A stretch of 57,281 bases of DNA from CAIMDX01 sp041652155 (lineage in GTDB: Bacteria; Patescibacteriota; Minisyncoccia; Minisyncoccales; JAQTVQ01): positions 1 through 57,281 of the forward strand of contig JBAZHV010000001.1 in the NCBI GenBank assembly GCA_041652155.1. Direction: 5' to 3'. Positions within the stretch are counted from its first letter, which is position 1, and every line of letters starts with the position of its first letter. A program made the translations under genes and the position numbers. The notes below the pieces were generated by a model. It made no database searches. It was not told the origin of the DNA and worked only from the letters and a program-made list of their open reading frames with translations. Positions 6,810 through 14,127 of the stretch are shown in pieces.

Positions 6810-8231
6810 TTAGACATCGTAGTAAAGCATGAATTCGGCAGAGCTTGGCCTGGTTCTTATGACGTCATACTCGGCAGTTCTCTTGTAGTCTATCCAAGTA
6901 TTTATCAGGCCCTTGGTAAAGACTCCGTCTCTGGTCAAAAATTCATTGTCTTTTTCCAAAGCGGCCAAACTTTTATCCAATGAGTCCGGGACCTGGGGAA
7001 GTTTATCACTGGCGCCCATTTTGTAAATGTTCCCGTCGATCGGGTCCAGAGGTTTGATCTTGTTCTTTATTCCGTCCAAACCGGCTAACAACATTGCGGA
7101 GAATACGAGATAAGGATTGGCCGAAGGATCCGGCGGGCGGAACTCGATCCTTTTGGATGCAGGACTTGTGGAATAGTTTGGCACCCTGATAGCCGCGGAA
7201 CGGTTTCTGTTGGAATAGACAAGATTCACCGGCGCTTCAAAACCCGGAACCAGTCTTTTGTAAGAATTGGTGGTCGGAGCGGCAAAAGCCAGAATGGCCG
7301 GCGCGTGCTTCAAAAGCCCGCCGATAAAATAGACGGCCAGCTCGCTTAGATTGGCGTAGCCCGACGCGCTGTGGAATAAAGGCGTTCCGTTCTTCCAGAG
7401 AGAAACGTGGACGTGCATGCCCGAACCGTTGTCTCCCCAGATCGGTTTAGGCATAAAAGTAGCGGTTTTGCCGTTGCGAAAAGCGACATTCTTGACCGCG
7501 TATTTGAATTTCATCACATTGTCGGCGATCTTTTTGAGAGTATCGTATTTGATATCTATCTCGGCCTGGCCTCCGGTGGAAACTTCGTGATGCTCTTTCT
7601 CGACTTCTATCCCAAGCTTTTCCATTTCAAAAACCATCTCGCGCCTGATATCCGCAAGCTGATCGGCCGGCGGAACTGGAAAGTATCCTTCTTTATTTCT
7701 TATCTTATAGCCCGAGCCGTTGCCGGGAATGTCTTTATCTTCTTTGGCGTTCCAATTGGCTTCAACGGATCTTATCTCGTGAAAAGAAAAGTTTTGATCG
7801 GCGCCGAAATTTACTTTATCAAAAATGAAAAATTCAGCTTCCGGCCCGAAGTAAGCTTTGTCGGCCACCCCGCTTTTAGTCAGCAGCTCTTCGGCTTTCC
7901 GGGCGACAAATCTCGGATCGTTCTCAAAAGGCGTTTTTTTGGCTCCAGGTTCATAGATATCGCAGATGAAGCTGCCCAGCGGAAACTTGGAAAAAGGATC
8001 GACAGCGAAAGTTTCCAGATCGGGGACCAAAAGCATATCGCTTTCCTGTATTTCTTTGAATCCGCGGATGCTGGAACCGTCAAAACCGAGACCTTCTTCG
8101 AGAACCTTTTTGTCCAAGGCGGAGAGGGGAACGGTAAAGTGCTGCCAAGTTCCCGGCAGATCGCAAAACTTAAAATCAACTAATTTTATGCCGTGTTTTT
8201 CACAAGTCTCAATTATTTCTTCGTAAACCAT
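6810..8231 (-). CDS. glnA: Glutamine synthetase, type I
   Basis: Makes glutamine from glutamate, ammonia and ATP. The 473-residue product has the GS beta-grasp domain (LVDFKFCDLPGTWQHFTVP) and the metal-binding GFDGSSIRGF and GPEAEFFIFD segments. It also has NGSGMHVHVSL, PTTNSYKRLVPG and the NRSAAIRVP loop. I chose the ATG at 8231 (MVYEEIIETCEKHG); an upstream GTG-type extension to 8300 would run into the leader. The leader (about 8402-8232) has a terminator preceded by two ANTAR-type hairpins. Expression should therefore depend on antitermination by the GAF-ANTAR protein encoded just upstream. Confidence 0.95.
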   Translation of the reverse strand: MVYEEIIETCEKHGIKLVDFKFCDLPGTWQHFTVPLSALDKKVLEEGLGFDGSSIRGFKEIQESDMLLVPDLETFAVDPFSKFPLGSFICDIYEPGAKKTPFENDPRFVARKAEELLTKSGVADKAYFGPEAEFFIFDKVNFGADQNFSFHEIRSVEANWNAKEDKDIPGNGSGYKIRNKEGYFPVPPADQLADIRREMVFEMEKLGIEVEKEHHEVSTGGQAEIDIKYDTLKKIADNVMKFKYAVKNVAFRNGKTATFMPKPIWGDNGSGMHVHVSLWKNGTPLFHSASGYANLSELAVYFIGGLLKHAPAILAFAAPTTNSYKRLVPGFEAPVNLVYSNRNRSAAIRVPNYSTSPASKRIEFRPPDPSANPYLVFSAMLLAGLDGIKNKIKPLDPIDGNIYKMGASDKLPQVPDSLDKSLAALEKDNEFLTRDGVFTKGLINTWIDYKRTAEYDVIRTRPSSAEFMLYYDV

Positions 8232-8302
8232 AATTTGGAATGTCGATATTCGAAAGTCGAGGGCCGTAACGACATTCGACCTTCTACGCTCGACACTCAA
8301 TT

Positions 8303-8338
8303 AAAAAACAAAACTCCTAGGCCGTAAAAGGCTAGGAG
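8303..8338 (-). terminator. Intrinsic terminator in the glnA leader
   Basis: On the minus strand CTCCTAGCC, loop TTTTAC, GGCCTAGGAG (8338 to 8314), then a T-rich run (8313-8303). It lies about 70 bases before the glnA ATG, so it would stop glnA transcription unless bypassed. Its 5' arm overlaps hairpin P2 by two bases. Confidence 0.85.
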
Positions 8339-8375
8339 ACATCAATGTCTATTTCCCAAACTGCTTTGTTTGGAA
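8337..8375 (-). promoter_or_regulatory. Dual-hexaloop ANTAR antiterminator RNA
   Basis: Read on the minus strand. Hairpin P1 (8373-8356) is CCAAAC, loop AAAGCA, GTTTGG. Hairpin P2 (8350-8337) is AGAC, loop ATTGAT, GTCT. Both loops have six bases with A at position 1 and G at position 4 and are closed by C-G. That is the dual-hexaloop signature of ANTAR targets such as the eut leaders. P2 shares two bases with the terminator stem, so the structures exclude each other. Confidence 0.8.
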
Positions 8376-8408
8376 CACGAATCATCATCGAACCGTGCTG
8401 ATGAACTA

Positions 8409-8438
8409 ACTATACTGCATGGAAGCGCAAAGTGTAAA
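8409..8438 (-). promoter_or_regulatory. glnA promoter
   Basis: TTTACA (8438-8433), 18-bp spacer, TATAGT (8414-8409) on the minus strand. Predicted transcription start near 8402, giving a leader of about 170 nt that contains P1, P2 and the terminator. Confidence 0.65.
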
Positions 8439-8547
8439 GCGAAAAACTAAAAATAACAGTTTAAAGCTTAAACTTGCTTGTTTTCTCCCGGTAATCGGCA
8501 GAAAGATCATTTTAAATTTTACGCTGTTATTTTTAGTTTTTCGCTTT
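8437..8547. repeat. Long inverted repeat after the GAF-ANTAR gene
   Basis: Arms of 23-24 bases (8437-8459 and 8524-8547; core GCGAAAAACTAAAAATAAC and its complement) around a 64-base spacer. In the direction of the GAF-ANTAR gene it lies directly after the stop at 8553, so it may act as a terminator or RNA stabiliser. Its distal end touches the -35 of the glnA promoter. Confidence 0.75.
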
Positions 8548-8552
8548 GCGTT

Positions 8553-9266
8553 TTACACTCTCTTGAAGTCGCTCGAAATTATTACTGCGCTGGCGACTTC
8601 TTTGATGGATATTCTTTTGTCCATGCTTTTTTTATGCAAAAGCTTGTGGGCTTCTTCTTCGGAAATGTTAAGGTCTTTCATTAAAATGCCCTTGGCTTTC
8701 TCGATCAGTTTGCGGGTTTCCAAAGCTTCTTTTAAAGCTTCTTTCTCGCTGAAAAGCATGGCGTTTTCGATGGCTCCGCCGGTTGCCTGGGCGACAAGTT
8801 CGAACAGGGCTATTTCCGTCTCCGAATATTTGCGCGGCTTTGAATGCTGGACGTTTATCACGCCCAGAACTTTATCGCGATAGATGATCGGAACGGAAAG
8901 GATTCCTTCGAATTTGTCTTCGGGCAAACTGTTAAAAAATTTAAAGCGTTCGTCCTCGTAGGCTTTTTTGGCGATTGCTACGGTTTTTTGTTTTCGGGCC
9001 ACCCAGCCCGTGATCCCTTCGCCGATCTTCATTTTGATGGCACCGATCTCCAGCGGTTTGGGGTTTAAAGAAGCTCTCAAGGTAAGATCTTCGCCGTCGG
9101 TCAAGTATAAAAAGCAAGAATCCGCTTTTGTCACAGAGCTGACTGTTTTTACTATGCGGCTCAATACTTCTTTCAGATCAAGATTATAACTGATGGTCTG
9201 GATTATCTGGCGCAGAAGATCAAGTTCGTTCTCTTTTTTCAATTTGCCGTTTTTCTTTTTTTCCAT
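8553..9266 (-). CDS. GAF-ANTAR transcription antiterminator
   Basis: 237 residues in two parts. A GAF sensory domain (about 20-172) contains DSCFLYLTD, GITGWVARKQKTVAI and VPIIYRDKVLGVINV. A C-terminal ANTAR RNA-binding domain (about 180-237) contains LETRKLIEKAKGILMKDL and SEEEAHKLLHKKSMDKRISIKEVA. ANTAR proteins bind paired hexaloop hairpins and prevent formation of an overlapping terminator. Such a pair sits in the leader of glnA, the next gene. The GAF ligand is unknown; a nitrogen-status metabolite or partner is plausible. It lacks a phosphorylatable receiver, unlike EutV. Confidence 0.9.
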   Translation of the reverse strand: MEKKKNGKLKKENELDLLRQIIQTISYNLDLKEVLSRIVKTVSSVTKADSCFLYLTDGEDLTLRASLNPKPLEIGAIKMKIGEGITGWVARKQKTVAIAKKAYEDERFKFFNSLPEDKFEGILSVPIIYRDKVLGVINVQHSKPRKYSETEIALFELVAQATGGAIENAMLFSEKEALKEALETRKLIEKAKGILMKDLNISEEEAHKLLHKKSMDKRISIKEVASAVIISSDFKRV

Positions 9267-9326
9267 ATTTTTTGAAAGTTATTATTCCTAAATTTTAAGC
9301 CGATCGCAGGCAATAAGCTGCAAATG

Positions 9327-9971
9327 TTATTTGATCGGAAGTTGGGGATCTTTCCCGGACATTATATCCGCCACCAAATATCCTACGCCGAAAGGATATT
9401 CGTAAGAAAGAATTTCCGGCCGGTATTCGATCTTGGCGGCGGCAAGCGCTCCCAAAAGGAAAGAGAAAGAGCGCAGTCCGCATTCGCCGGCGTCAGGATA
9501 TGTATCGTTAAGCTGTAAAATTTTGTCGGTTTCTTTTTTGGCCAAAAATTCCCGCAGGTCTTTATCGAACATCGGGCCTTCCGGGTGGAAACCGTAAGGG
9601 CCTTCTTCTTTCAAACGGTGGGAAGTGTCTCCCGAAGCTATCAGAGCGACTTTTTTGAATTCCGATTCAAGATGGTCTTCGGCATATATCCGCTGGCCTT
9701 CTTGAAAATGAATTTTGGGAGATTCCGTCCCTGTCAAATATGTTTTTATCGGCCCTTGAAAATTGGAAGCTAAAAAATGAAGAGGAACGTTGAATCCCCA
9801 GTCGGCGTGGGGAGAAGAAATGATTATAAGGTCCGGCCTTATCTCCTTAATTTTTTGCCCCAATTTTTCCAGCGCTTCGATCGTGCTCTTCAATAAAGCG
9901 CGATCCGCCTCGGAACCGACCGAAGGCAGCAATATCGGAGGGTGAGGGGAAAAGCAAGCAAAAGTTATCAT
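9327..9971 (-). CDS. amrB: MEMO/LigB-like protein (AmmeMemoRadiSam system protein B or class III extradiol dioxygenase relative)
   Basis: 214 residues of the LigB/MEMO fold. It begins with FSPHPPILLPSVG (His10), and has SSPHADWGF, a central ASGDTSHRL and a C-terminal CGLRSFSFLLGAL. Family members bind a metal with conserved His and Asp/Glu residues. With AMMECR1 and the radical SAM protein nearby it is best read as component B of the AmmeMemoRadiSam set, but a stand-alone extradiol dioxygenase relative cannot be excluded. It is the first gene of the minus-strand run memo - GAF-ANTAR - glnA - AMMECR1. Confidence 0.8.
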   Translation of the reverse strand: MITFACFSPHPPILLPSVGSEADRALLKSTIEALEKLGQKIKEIRPDLIIISSPHADWGFNVPLHFLASNFQGPIKTYLTGTESPKIHFQEGQRIYAEDHLESEFKKVALIASGDTSHRLKEEGPYGFHPEGPMFDKDLREFLAKKETDKILQLNDTYPDAGECGLRSFSFLLGALAAAKIEYRPEILSYEYPFGVGYLVADIMSGKDPQLPIK

Positions 9972-10048
9972 ATTGTGATTTTATGATAAAAGACCGAAAA
10001 AGTATAGATTCCCGATCTGTAACAAATTCATCAGTTTTACGTCATAGA

Positions 10049-10078
10049 TTGTAAGAGAAATATGTTGTCGAATATATC
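10049..10078 (+). promoter_or_regulatory. Possible promoter of the 10.3-11.06 kb micro-operon
   Basis: TTGTAA (10049-10054), 18-bp spacer, TATATC (10073-10078). The -10 is weak. It would start a leader of about 245 nt containing the structures at 10128-10295. Confidence 0.35.
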
Positions 10079-10127
10079 CCACAATCCAATCGCCGCTATG
10101 GTTCTCGGTTGCGCCACTAAACATGAT

Positions 10128-10222
10128 GGCCGGATTTGGGATTTATTTAAAAAAATTAGCTTATAGATAAGATCAAAAGTTAGATAAAAATTCCAAATCC
10201 GGCCATAAGAGGCCGGTTTTTT
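10128..10222 (+). promoter_or_regulatory. Terminator with a competing upstream helix (attenuator candidate)
   Basis: Terminator: CCGGCC (10199-10204), loop ATAAGA, GGCCGG (10211-10216), then T6. The terminator's 5' arm is also part of CCAAATCCGGCC (10193-10204), which pairs perfectly over 12 bp with GGCCGGATTTGG (10128-10139). The two helices cannot coexist. Downstream are two more hairpins (GGAGATCT/AGATCTCT and GCTCTT/AAGAGC, to about 10295). The 9972-10331 spacer holds no gene I can see beyond this leader. Confidence 0.65.
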
Positions 10223-10331
10223 GTCCTTTTAAAGACTGGAGATCTCGACCGTTAAATGACGATCCAGATCTCTGCTCTTTATCATTTATCAAGAGCGGAA
10301 GTTCTTTGCACAATAAAAGGGAGAGTAAATA

Positions 10332-10439
10332 ATGAAGCCGACTTCTAAAAAAAGATCAAAGTTTTGCTACAGACCGGAGATAAAAAAGCCGAAATGGAGA
10401 GACGCTGAACTGTTAAAAGTTTGGGGGTTGGGGAGGTAA
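10332..10439 (+). CDS. 35-residue basic peptide
   Basis: ATG at 10332 preceded by a good ribosome site (GGGAGAG). The product begins MKPTSKKRSKFCYRPEIKK and is strongly basic. Its last codons, GGG AGG TAA, form the ribosome site of the next gene, so the two are translationally coupled. It is probably a real micro-protein or a leader peptide. I do not recognise a family. Confidence 0.55.
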   Translation: MKPTSKKRSKFCYRPEIKKPKWRDAELLKVWGLGR

Positions 10440-10444
10440 TTTCA

Positions 10445-10738
10445 ATGGAAGAAGATGAGACAGAAGAAATAGATCTCAGGGAACTGTTTATACGACAGGA
10501 AGCAATGGATTTGAGAGGCGAAGGAATGGACGTCCAGGTTTTTCCGCCAAGGCAGCTTTTGCCGGCCGACGGAATAAAATGGATAGAAATGGAAGTTTCC
10601 GCTAACGGCAACGGCAGGAAAGAAAAAATATTTTTCATAGACCTGATCTTGCCAAACGGAACCGCAACGATAGGCCTGGGCCGGATAAAAGCCCAGCGCC
10701 TGATGAGAGAATTGAAAAGATTTGCCGAAACTTATTAA
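10445..10738 (+). CDS. Hypothetical protein, tandem paralogue 1
   Basis: 97 residues from the ATG at 10445, which has GGGGAGGT eight bases upstream; the ATG-like start at 10421 lacks a site. The acidic N-terminus (MEEDETEEIDLRELF) is followed by a small mixed domain with PADGIKWIEMEV, FFIDLILPNGTATIGLG and RIKAQRLMRELKRF. The second half aligns by eye with the next gene (PADGLSW; FRIDLYIDGFG; RIDQCRARQLISDLQEF), so the pair arose by duplication. Function unknown. Confidence 0.75.
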   Translation: MEEDETEEIDLRELFIRQEAMDLRGEGMDVQVFPPRQLLPADGIKWIEMEVSANGNGRKEKIFFIDLILPNGTATIGLGRIKAQRLMRELKRFAETY

Positions 10739-10754
10739 GGAGAGGTGAAAGAAA

Positions 10755-11063
10755 ATGGCAGCATCCGAGAGAAGCGTTCAAGGAAGCATAGGGGATCCGG
10801 AATTGGAAGAAGAGTTGGCTCTAGTAAGGCTATGCCAAGCGAGGAACGGCTACCTCAATGCGCCGGCAGACGGATTAAGCTGGGGCAGGCAGGATTGCAT
10901 TCTCGCTGACGGCAGCGAAGCGGAGCTTTTCCGTATCGATCTTTATATCGATGGATTCGGAGAAACATTTACCGCTCGCATCGACCAATGCAGGGCCAGG
11001 CAGCTTATAAGCGATTTGCAAGAGTTTATAAATGCCGGCGGCAAGGTTGATGGATATGTGTAG
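10755..11063 (+). CDS. Hypothetical protein, tandem paralogue 2
   Basis: 102 residues, strong ribosome site (GGAGAGGTG) before the ATG. It shares the PADGxxW, FxIDLxxxxF and RIxxxxRxLxxxLxxF pattern of the gene upstream, but starts differently (MAASERSVQGSIGDPELEEE). No catalytic motif or membrane segment is visible. The pair follows a leader with an attenuator-like structure, which suggests regulated expression. Function unknown. Confidence 0.75.
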   Translation: MAASERSVQGSIGDPELEEELALVRLCQARNGYLNAPADGLSWGRQDCILADGSEAELFRIDLYIDGFGETFTARIDQCRARQLISDLQEFINAGGKVDGYV

Positions 11064-11103
11064 AACGTCTGGGTTTTCCCTCATCCCGGACAGCAGCTCT
11101 TTA

Positions 11104-11187
11104 TGTTGCGGCCATGCCTATCATCAGACAGGCAATAGCCGCAACCGCATACGCCCATCTCGCGAGTTTAAAAACTTGCGGGATGGG
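11104..11187 (+). terminator. Two hairpins between the micro-operon and trpS
   Basis: Hairpin 1 closes with TTGCGGC / GCCGCAA (about 11104-11145) and has an inner GCCT/AGGC. Hairpin 2 pairs CCCATCTCGCGAGTTT with AACTTGCGGGATGGG (about 11153-11187) and is followed by a weak T-rich stretch. Probably the terminator of the upstream operon, or a trpS leader structure. Confidence 0.5.
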
Positions 11188-11233
11188 GTTTCAATTTTAT
11201 TACAAAATTATCATCTTTAAGGAAACCAAATTT

Positions 11234-12241
11234 ATGAACGGAAGCGGAAAAGAAAGAGTTCTTGCGGGGATGAGGCCTACCGGGTCTCTTCATTTGGGAC
11301 ACTATGTCGGCGCTTTGGAAAATTGGGTCAAACTGCAAGATAAATGCGACTGTCATTTTTTGATTGCCGATTATCAAGCTCTGGGAGATTATGCCCAGGA
11401 CGTGGATAGGATCAGAAAATCTGTAAGGGCGGTAACTTTGGATTGGCTGTCGGTCGGTTTGGACCCGAGAAAGTCCGCATTTTTAATACAAAGCTATATC
11501 CCGGAATATGCCGAACTGGCAATGCTTTTGAGCATGATCACATCGTTGAATTCCGTAGATAAAAATCCGACGTTAAGGTCGGAAATGAAGAGAAGAAAAA
11601 AAGAAATTTCTTTGGGATTCTACAATTATCCTGCCAGCCAGGCCGCGGACATTCTTTTGTCCAAAGCCAGCTTGGTTCCGGCAGGAGAAGATCAGGTTCC
11701 CCATATTGAATTGGCCGGAGAGGTGGCTAAAAGTTTCAATAAAACGTACGGCTATGTTTTCCCCGAGCCCAAAGCGCTGGTAGGCAGAGTGCCAAGGCTT
11801 ATCGGAACGGATGGAAAAACGAAAATGGGAAAAAGCTCGGGGAACTGCATTTATCTGTCAGATGATCCCAAGACGGTAGCAAAAAAAGTTAAAAAGATGG
11901 CTGTTGTAGAGGAAAACGGGGTCTCTTGTTCCTGCCGAGTGGAAAACAGTATTGCTTTTGCCTATTTGAATGCTTTTTGTCCCGATAGAAATGAAATCGA
12001 AAATTTAAAAGATCTTTGCCATCAGGGAAGAGCAGGGAACGCTGAAGCAAAAGAATTGCTGTTAGTTTCCTTAAATGATTTTCTTGACCCTATCAGGGAA
12101 AGGAGATCTTACTTTGAGTCTCATCCCCAAAAAATTCGGGAAGCTATTATGGAAGGGACTGTCAGAGCCAAAAAAAACGCTCAAGCGGTGCTGGCGGAAA
12201 CGCGCTCGGCGATGAGGATCGCGAATTACGAAAACGTCTGA
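11234..12241 (+). CDS. trpS: Tryptophanyl-tRNA synthetase
   Basis: Class I synthetase charging tRNA-Trp. From the ATG at 11234 (AAGGAAA upstream) the product is 335 residues, the bacterial norm. An in-frame upstream ATG at 11114 would add 40 residues encoded by the hairpin region and is rejected. The HIGH-type motif is HLGH (20-23) in RPTGSLHLGHYVGAL, and the KMSKS motif is KMGKS in TDGKTKMGKSSGN. A clear terminator follows the stop. Confidence 0.95.
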   Translation: MNGSGKERVLAGMRPTGSLHLGHYVGALENWVKLQDKCDCHFLIADYQALGDYAQDVDRIRKSVRAVTLDWLSVGLDPRKSAFLIQSYIPEYAELAMLLSMITSLNSVDKNPTLRSEMKRRKKEISLGFYNYPASQAADILLSKASLVPAGEDQVPHIELAGEVAKSFNKTYGYVFPEPKALVGRVPRLIGTDGKTKMGKSSGNCIYLSDDPKTVAKKVKKMAVVEENGVSCSCRVENSIAFAYLNAFCPDRNEIENLKDLCHQGRAGNAEAKELLLVSLNDFLDPIRERRSYFESHPQKIREAIMEGTVRAKKNAQAVLAETRSAMRIANYENV

Positions 12242-12261
12242 AAAACCCGGAGATCTTGATC

Positions 12262-12297
12262 AAAAAATTACCCAGGCCGCAACCTAGGTAATTTTTT
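12262..12297 (+). terminator. trpS terminator
   Basis: Stem AAAAAATTACC(CA)GG / CC(TA)GGTAATTTTTT, loop CCGCAA. It may also serve the convergent radical SAM gene. Confidence 0.85.
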
Positions 12298-12321
12298 ATA
12301 ATATTATTATGCCCGCGTTGA

Positions 12322-13335
12322 TCAATAAACTATCGAAAGTTTTTCTCCGCACTTCGGACAGGCGCCTTTTTTGGCGCAATCTTTAGTGTCGTACCCGACG
12401 CGTTTGATGCAAAGTTCGTTGCACTTCGGACAATAAGTGCTTTCCGAATCGAGCCCGGGGACGTTGCCGATGTAAACATATTTTAATCCGGCTTCTTTGC
12501 CTATATTGTAAGCCATTTGCAATTTCTTGACCGGAGTGTTCGGAAGCTTTTGCAGTTTCCAGGAAATAACGCCGCTGAATTGGCTGACGTGCCAAGGAGT
12601 GTCCTCTCCCAATTCTTTTTTAATGAATTTGGCAAGTTTTTTCAGCATATCCGGAGAATCGCTTTTGGTCGGGATGATCAGGGTCGTGATCTCCAGCCAT
12701 ACTCCGGCTTTTCTCATAAGTTTGGCTGTGCGCAGAACCGGTTCCAAATGAGCGCCGCAATTATTGCGGTAAAATTCTTCGGAGAATCCTTTAATGTCGA
12801 TATTGATGGCGTCTAAATACGGGGTTATGAATTTTGCCGATTCTTCGCTCATAAAACCGTTGGATACCCAAACGTTTTTCAGCTTGGCTTCTCTGGCCAA
12901 TTTCATCGTCTCCATGGCATATTCTAAAAATACCGTCGGTTCGGTATATGTGTAAGAGATCGAAGGAAGGTTGTTTTTTAAGGCGGTTTTGACTATTTCT
13001 TTTGGGGATATCTCTTTACCCGCTATTTCCGGCAACGCTTTGCTGCCTTGGGAGATATCGTAGTTTTGGCAATTCAAGCAGGAAAAATTGCATCCGGCGG
13101 CGGCTACGGATAGAGTGGATGTTCCAGGTAAAAAATGAAACAACGGCTTCTTTTCGATCGGATCAATATTCATAGCAACCGCTTTGCCGTAATTCAACGC
13201 AAAAAGCTTTCCATCTATATTCTCGCGAACGCCGCATATTCCTCTCTTTCCAGGCAGAATGAAGCAGCAATGGGCGCAAGTCTGGCACTGCACATTTTCC
13301 CTCTCAAGCCGTTTATATAAGATAACTTCCTTCAT
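12322..13335 (-). CDS. amrS: AmmeMemoRadiSam system radical SAM enzyme
   Basis: 337 residues with CX3CX2C at Cys82, Cys86 and Cys89 (GCNFSCLNC), the 4Fe-4S/SAM site. An N-terminal Cys cluster (CQTCAHCC) precedes the radical SAM core. At the C-terminus there is a zinc-ribbon-like segment (CPKCNEL ... CPKCGEKL). This arrangement is that of the AmmeMemoRadiSam family radical SAM protein, related to pyruvate formate-lyase activases. Homologues of the partners are encoded at 6267-6791 and 9327-9971. The reaction is not known. Confidence 0.88.
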   Translation of the reverse strand: MKEVILYKRLERENVQCQTCAHCCFILPGKRGICGVRENIDGKLFALNYGKAVAMNIDPIEKKPLFHFLPGTSTLSVAAAGCNFSCLNCQNYDISQGSKALPEIAGKEISPKEIVKTALKNNLPSISYTYTEPTVFLEYAMETMKLAREAKLKNVWVSNGFMSEESAKFITPYLDAINIDIKGFSEEFYRNNCGAHLEPVLRTAKLMRKAGVWLEITTLIIPTKSDSPDMLKKLAKFIKKELGEDTPWHVSQFSGVISWKLQKLPNTPVKKLQMAYNIGKEAGLKYVYIGNVPGLDSESTYCPKCNELCIKRVGYDTKDCAKKGACPKCGEKLSIVY

Positions 13336-13460
13336 ACCCGTATCCTAGCACAAAAACCGCCAAAATCCTATTGACAAAAAGAGGTTAATATTTTTTAAGG
13401 TTTAAAATCTCAGCATGTGAGTGTTCCAACCATAAATAATTTATGATAAACTTTCTTTAT

Positions 13461-14078
13461 ATGAACATACACCGACTTTTTATTGCTATAAATATCCCGG
13501 AGAGGATAAAAAACCGTTTTGAGGACTATGAAAACAAGTGGCCGGAATTGCCGGCCAAATGGACAAAACCGGAAAATCTCCACATCACTTTGCTGTTTTT
13601 GGGCAATGTGGCAGAAGGCGATATACCGACGGTTTTAACCGTTGTCAAAGACCTGGCGCGGAAATATCAGCCGTTCTTTTTAAAGCTGAACAAAATATCT
13701 TACGGCCCTCCTAAAAAAATTCCGCCAAGGATGGTTTGGATACTCGCTGAAAAAAATCCCGTTTTGGAGCAATTAAAGAACGAGATCGAAAAAGGATTGG
13801 CCGAAAACAACGTAACTTTTCAGATAGAAGACAGGGGATTCACTCCCCATATCACGTTTGCCAGAATGAATGCCTGGGAATTGCGGGAAATGGAGCAGGA
13901 AGAGGTCCCGCAGATAGACGAGGACATTTCTTATGACTTTGAAGTAAAATCAATGGAAGTGATGGAGTCGGAAATGAAAAAATTCGGAGCGAAATACGAA
14001 GTGCTGGCATCCTGCCGGTTCGGCTCGGAGGGAGAAAAAGAGGCCGGAGAGGAAGGCGAGGATATTGAAGAAGAGTAA
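13461..14078 (+). CDS. thpR: RNA 2',3'-cyclic phosphodiesterase / 2'-5' RNA ligase-like protein
   Basis: LigT/2H phosphoesterase. Two HxT motifs are present, HITLLFLG (about residue 43) and HITFARM (about residue 133), and form the active site. From the ATG at 13461 (MNIHRLFIAINIPE) the product is 205 residues; the ATG at 13443 adds six. The C-terminal tail is unusually acidic (EGEKEAGEEGEDIEEE), beyond the normal family end. The family hydrolyses 2',3'-cyclic phosphates on RNA. The downstream murC reading frame starts within or just after its end. Confidence 0.88.
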   Translation: MNIHRLFIAINIPERIKNRFEDYENKWPELPAKWTKPENLHITLLFLGNVAEGDIPTVLTVVKDLARKYQPFFLKLNKISYGPPKKIPPRMVWILAEKNPVLEQLKNEIEKGLAENNVTFQIEDRGFTPHITFARMNAWELREMEQEEVPQIDEDISYDFEVKSMEVMESEMKKFGAKYEVLASCRFGSEGEKEAGEEGEDIEEE

Positions 14079-14127
14079 CTTTTTAAACTCGGTTCCTGTC
14101 GGAACGGAACGCGAGCAAGCCAATTTT

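Noticed and set aside
7407..8183. 258-aa ORF on the plus strand opposite glnA
   Set aside because: Lies entirely within the clear glnA frame; no ribosome site and no recognisable domain.
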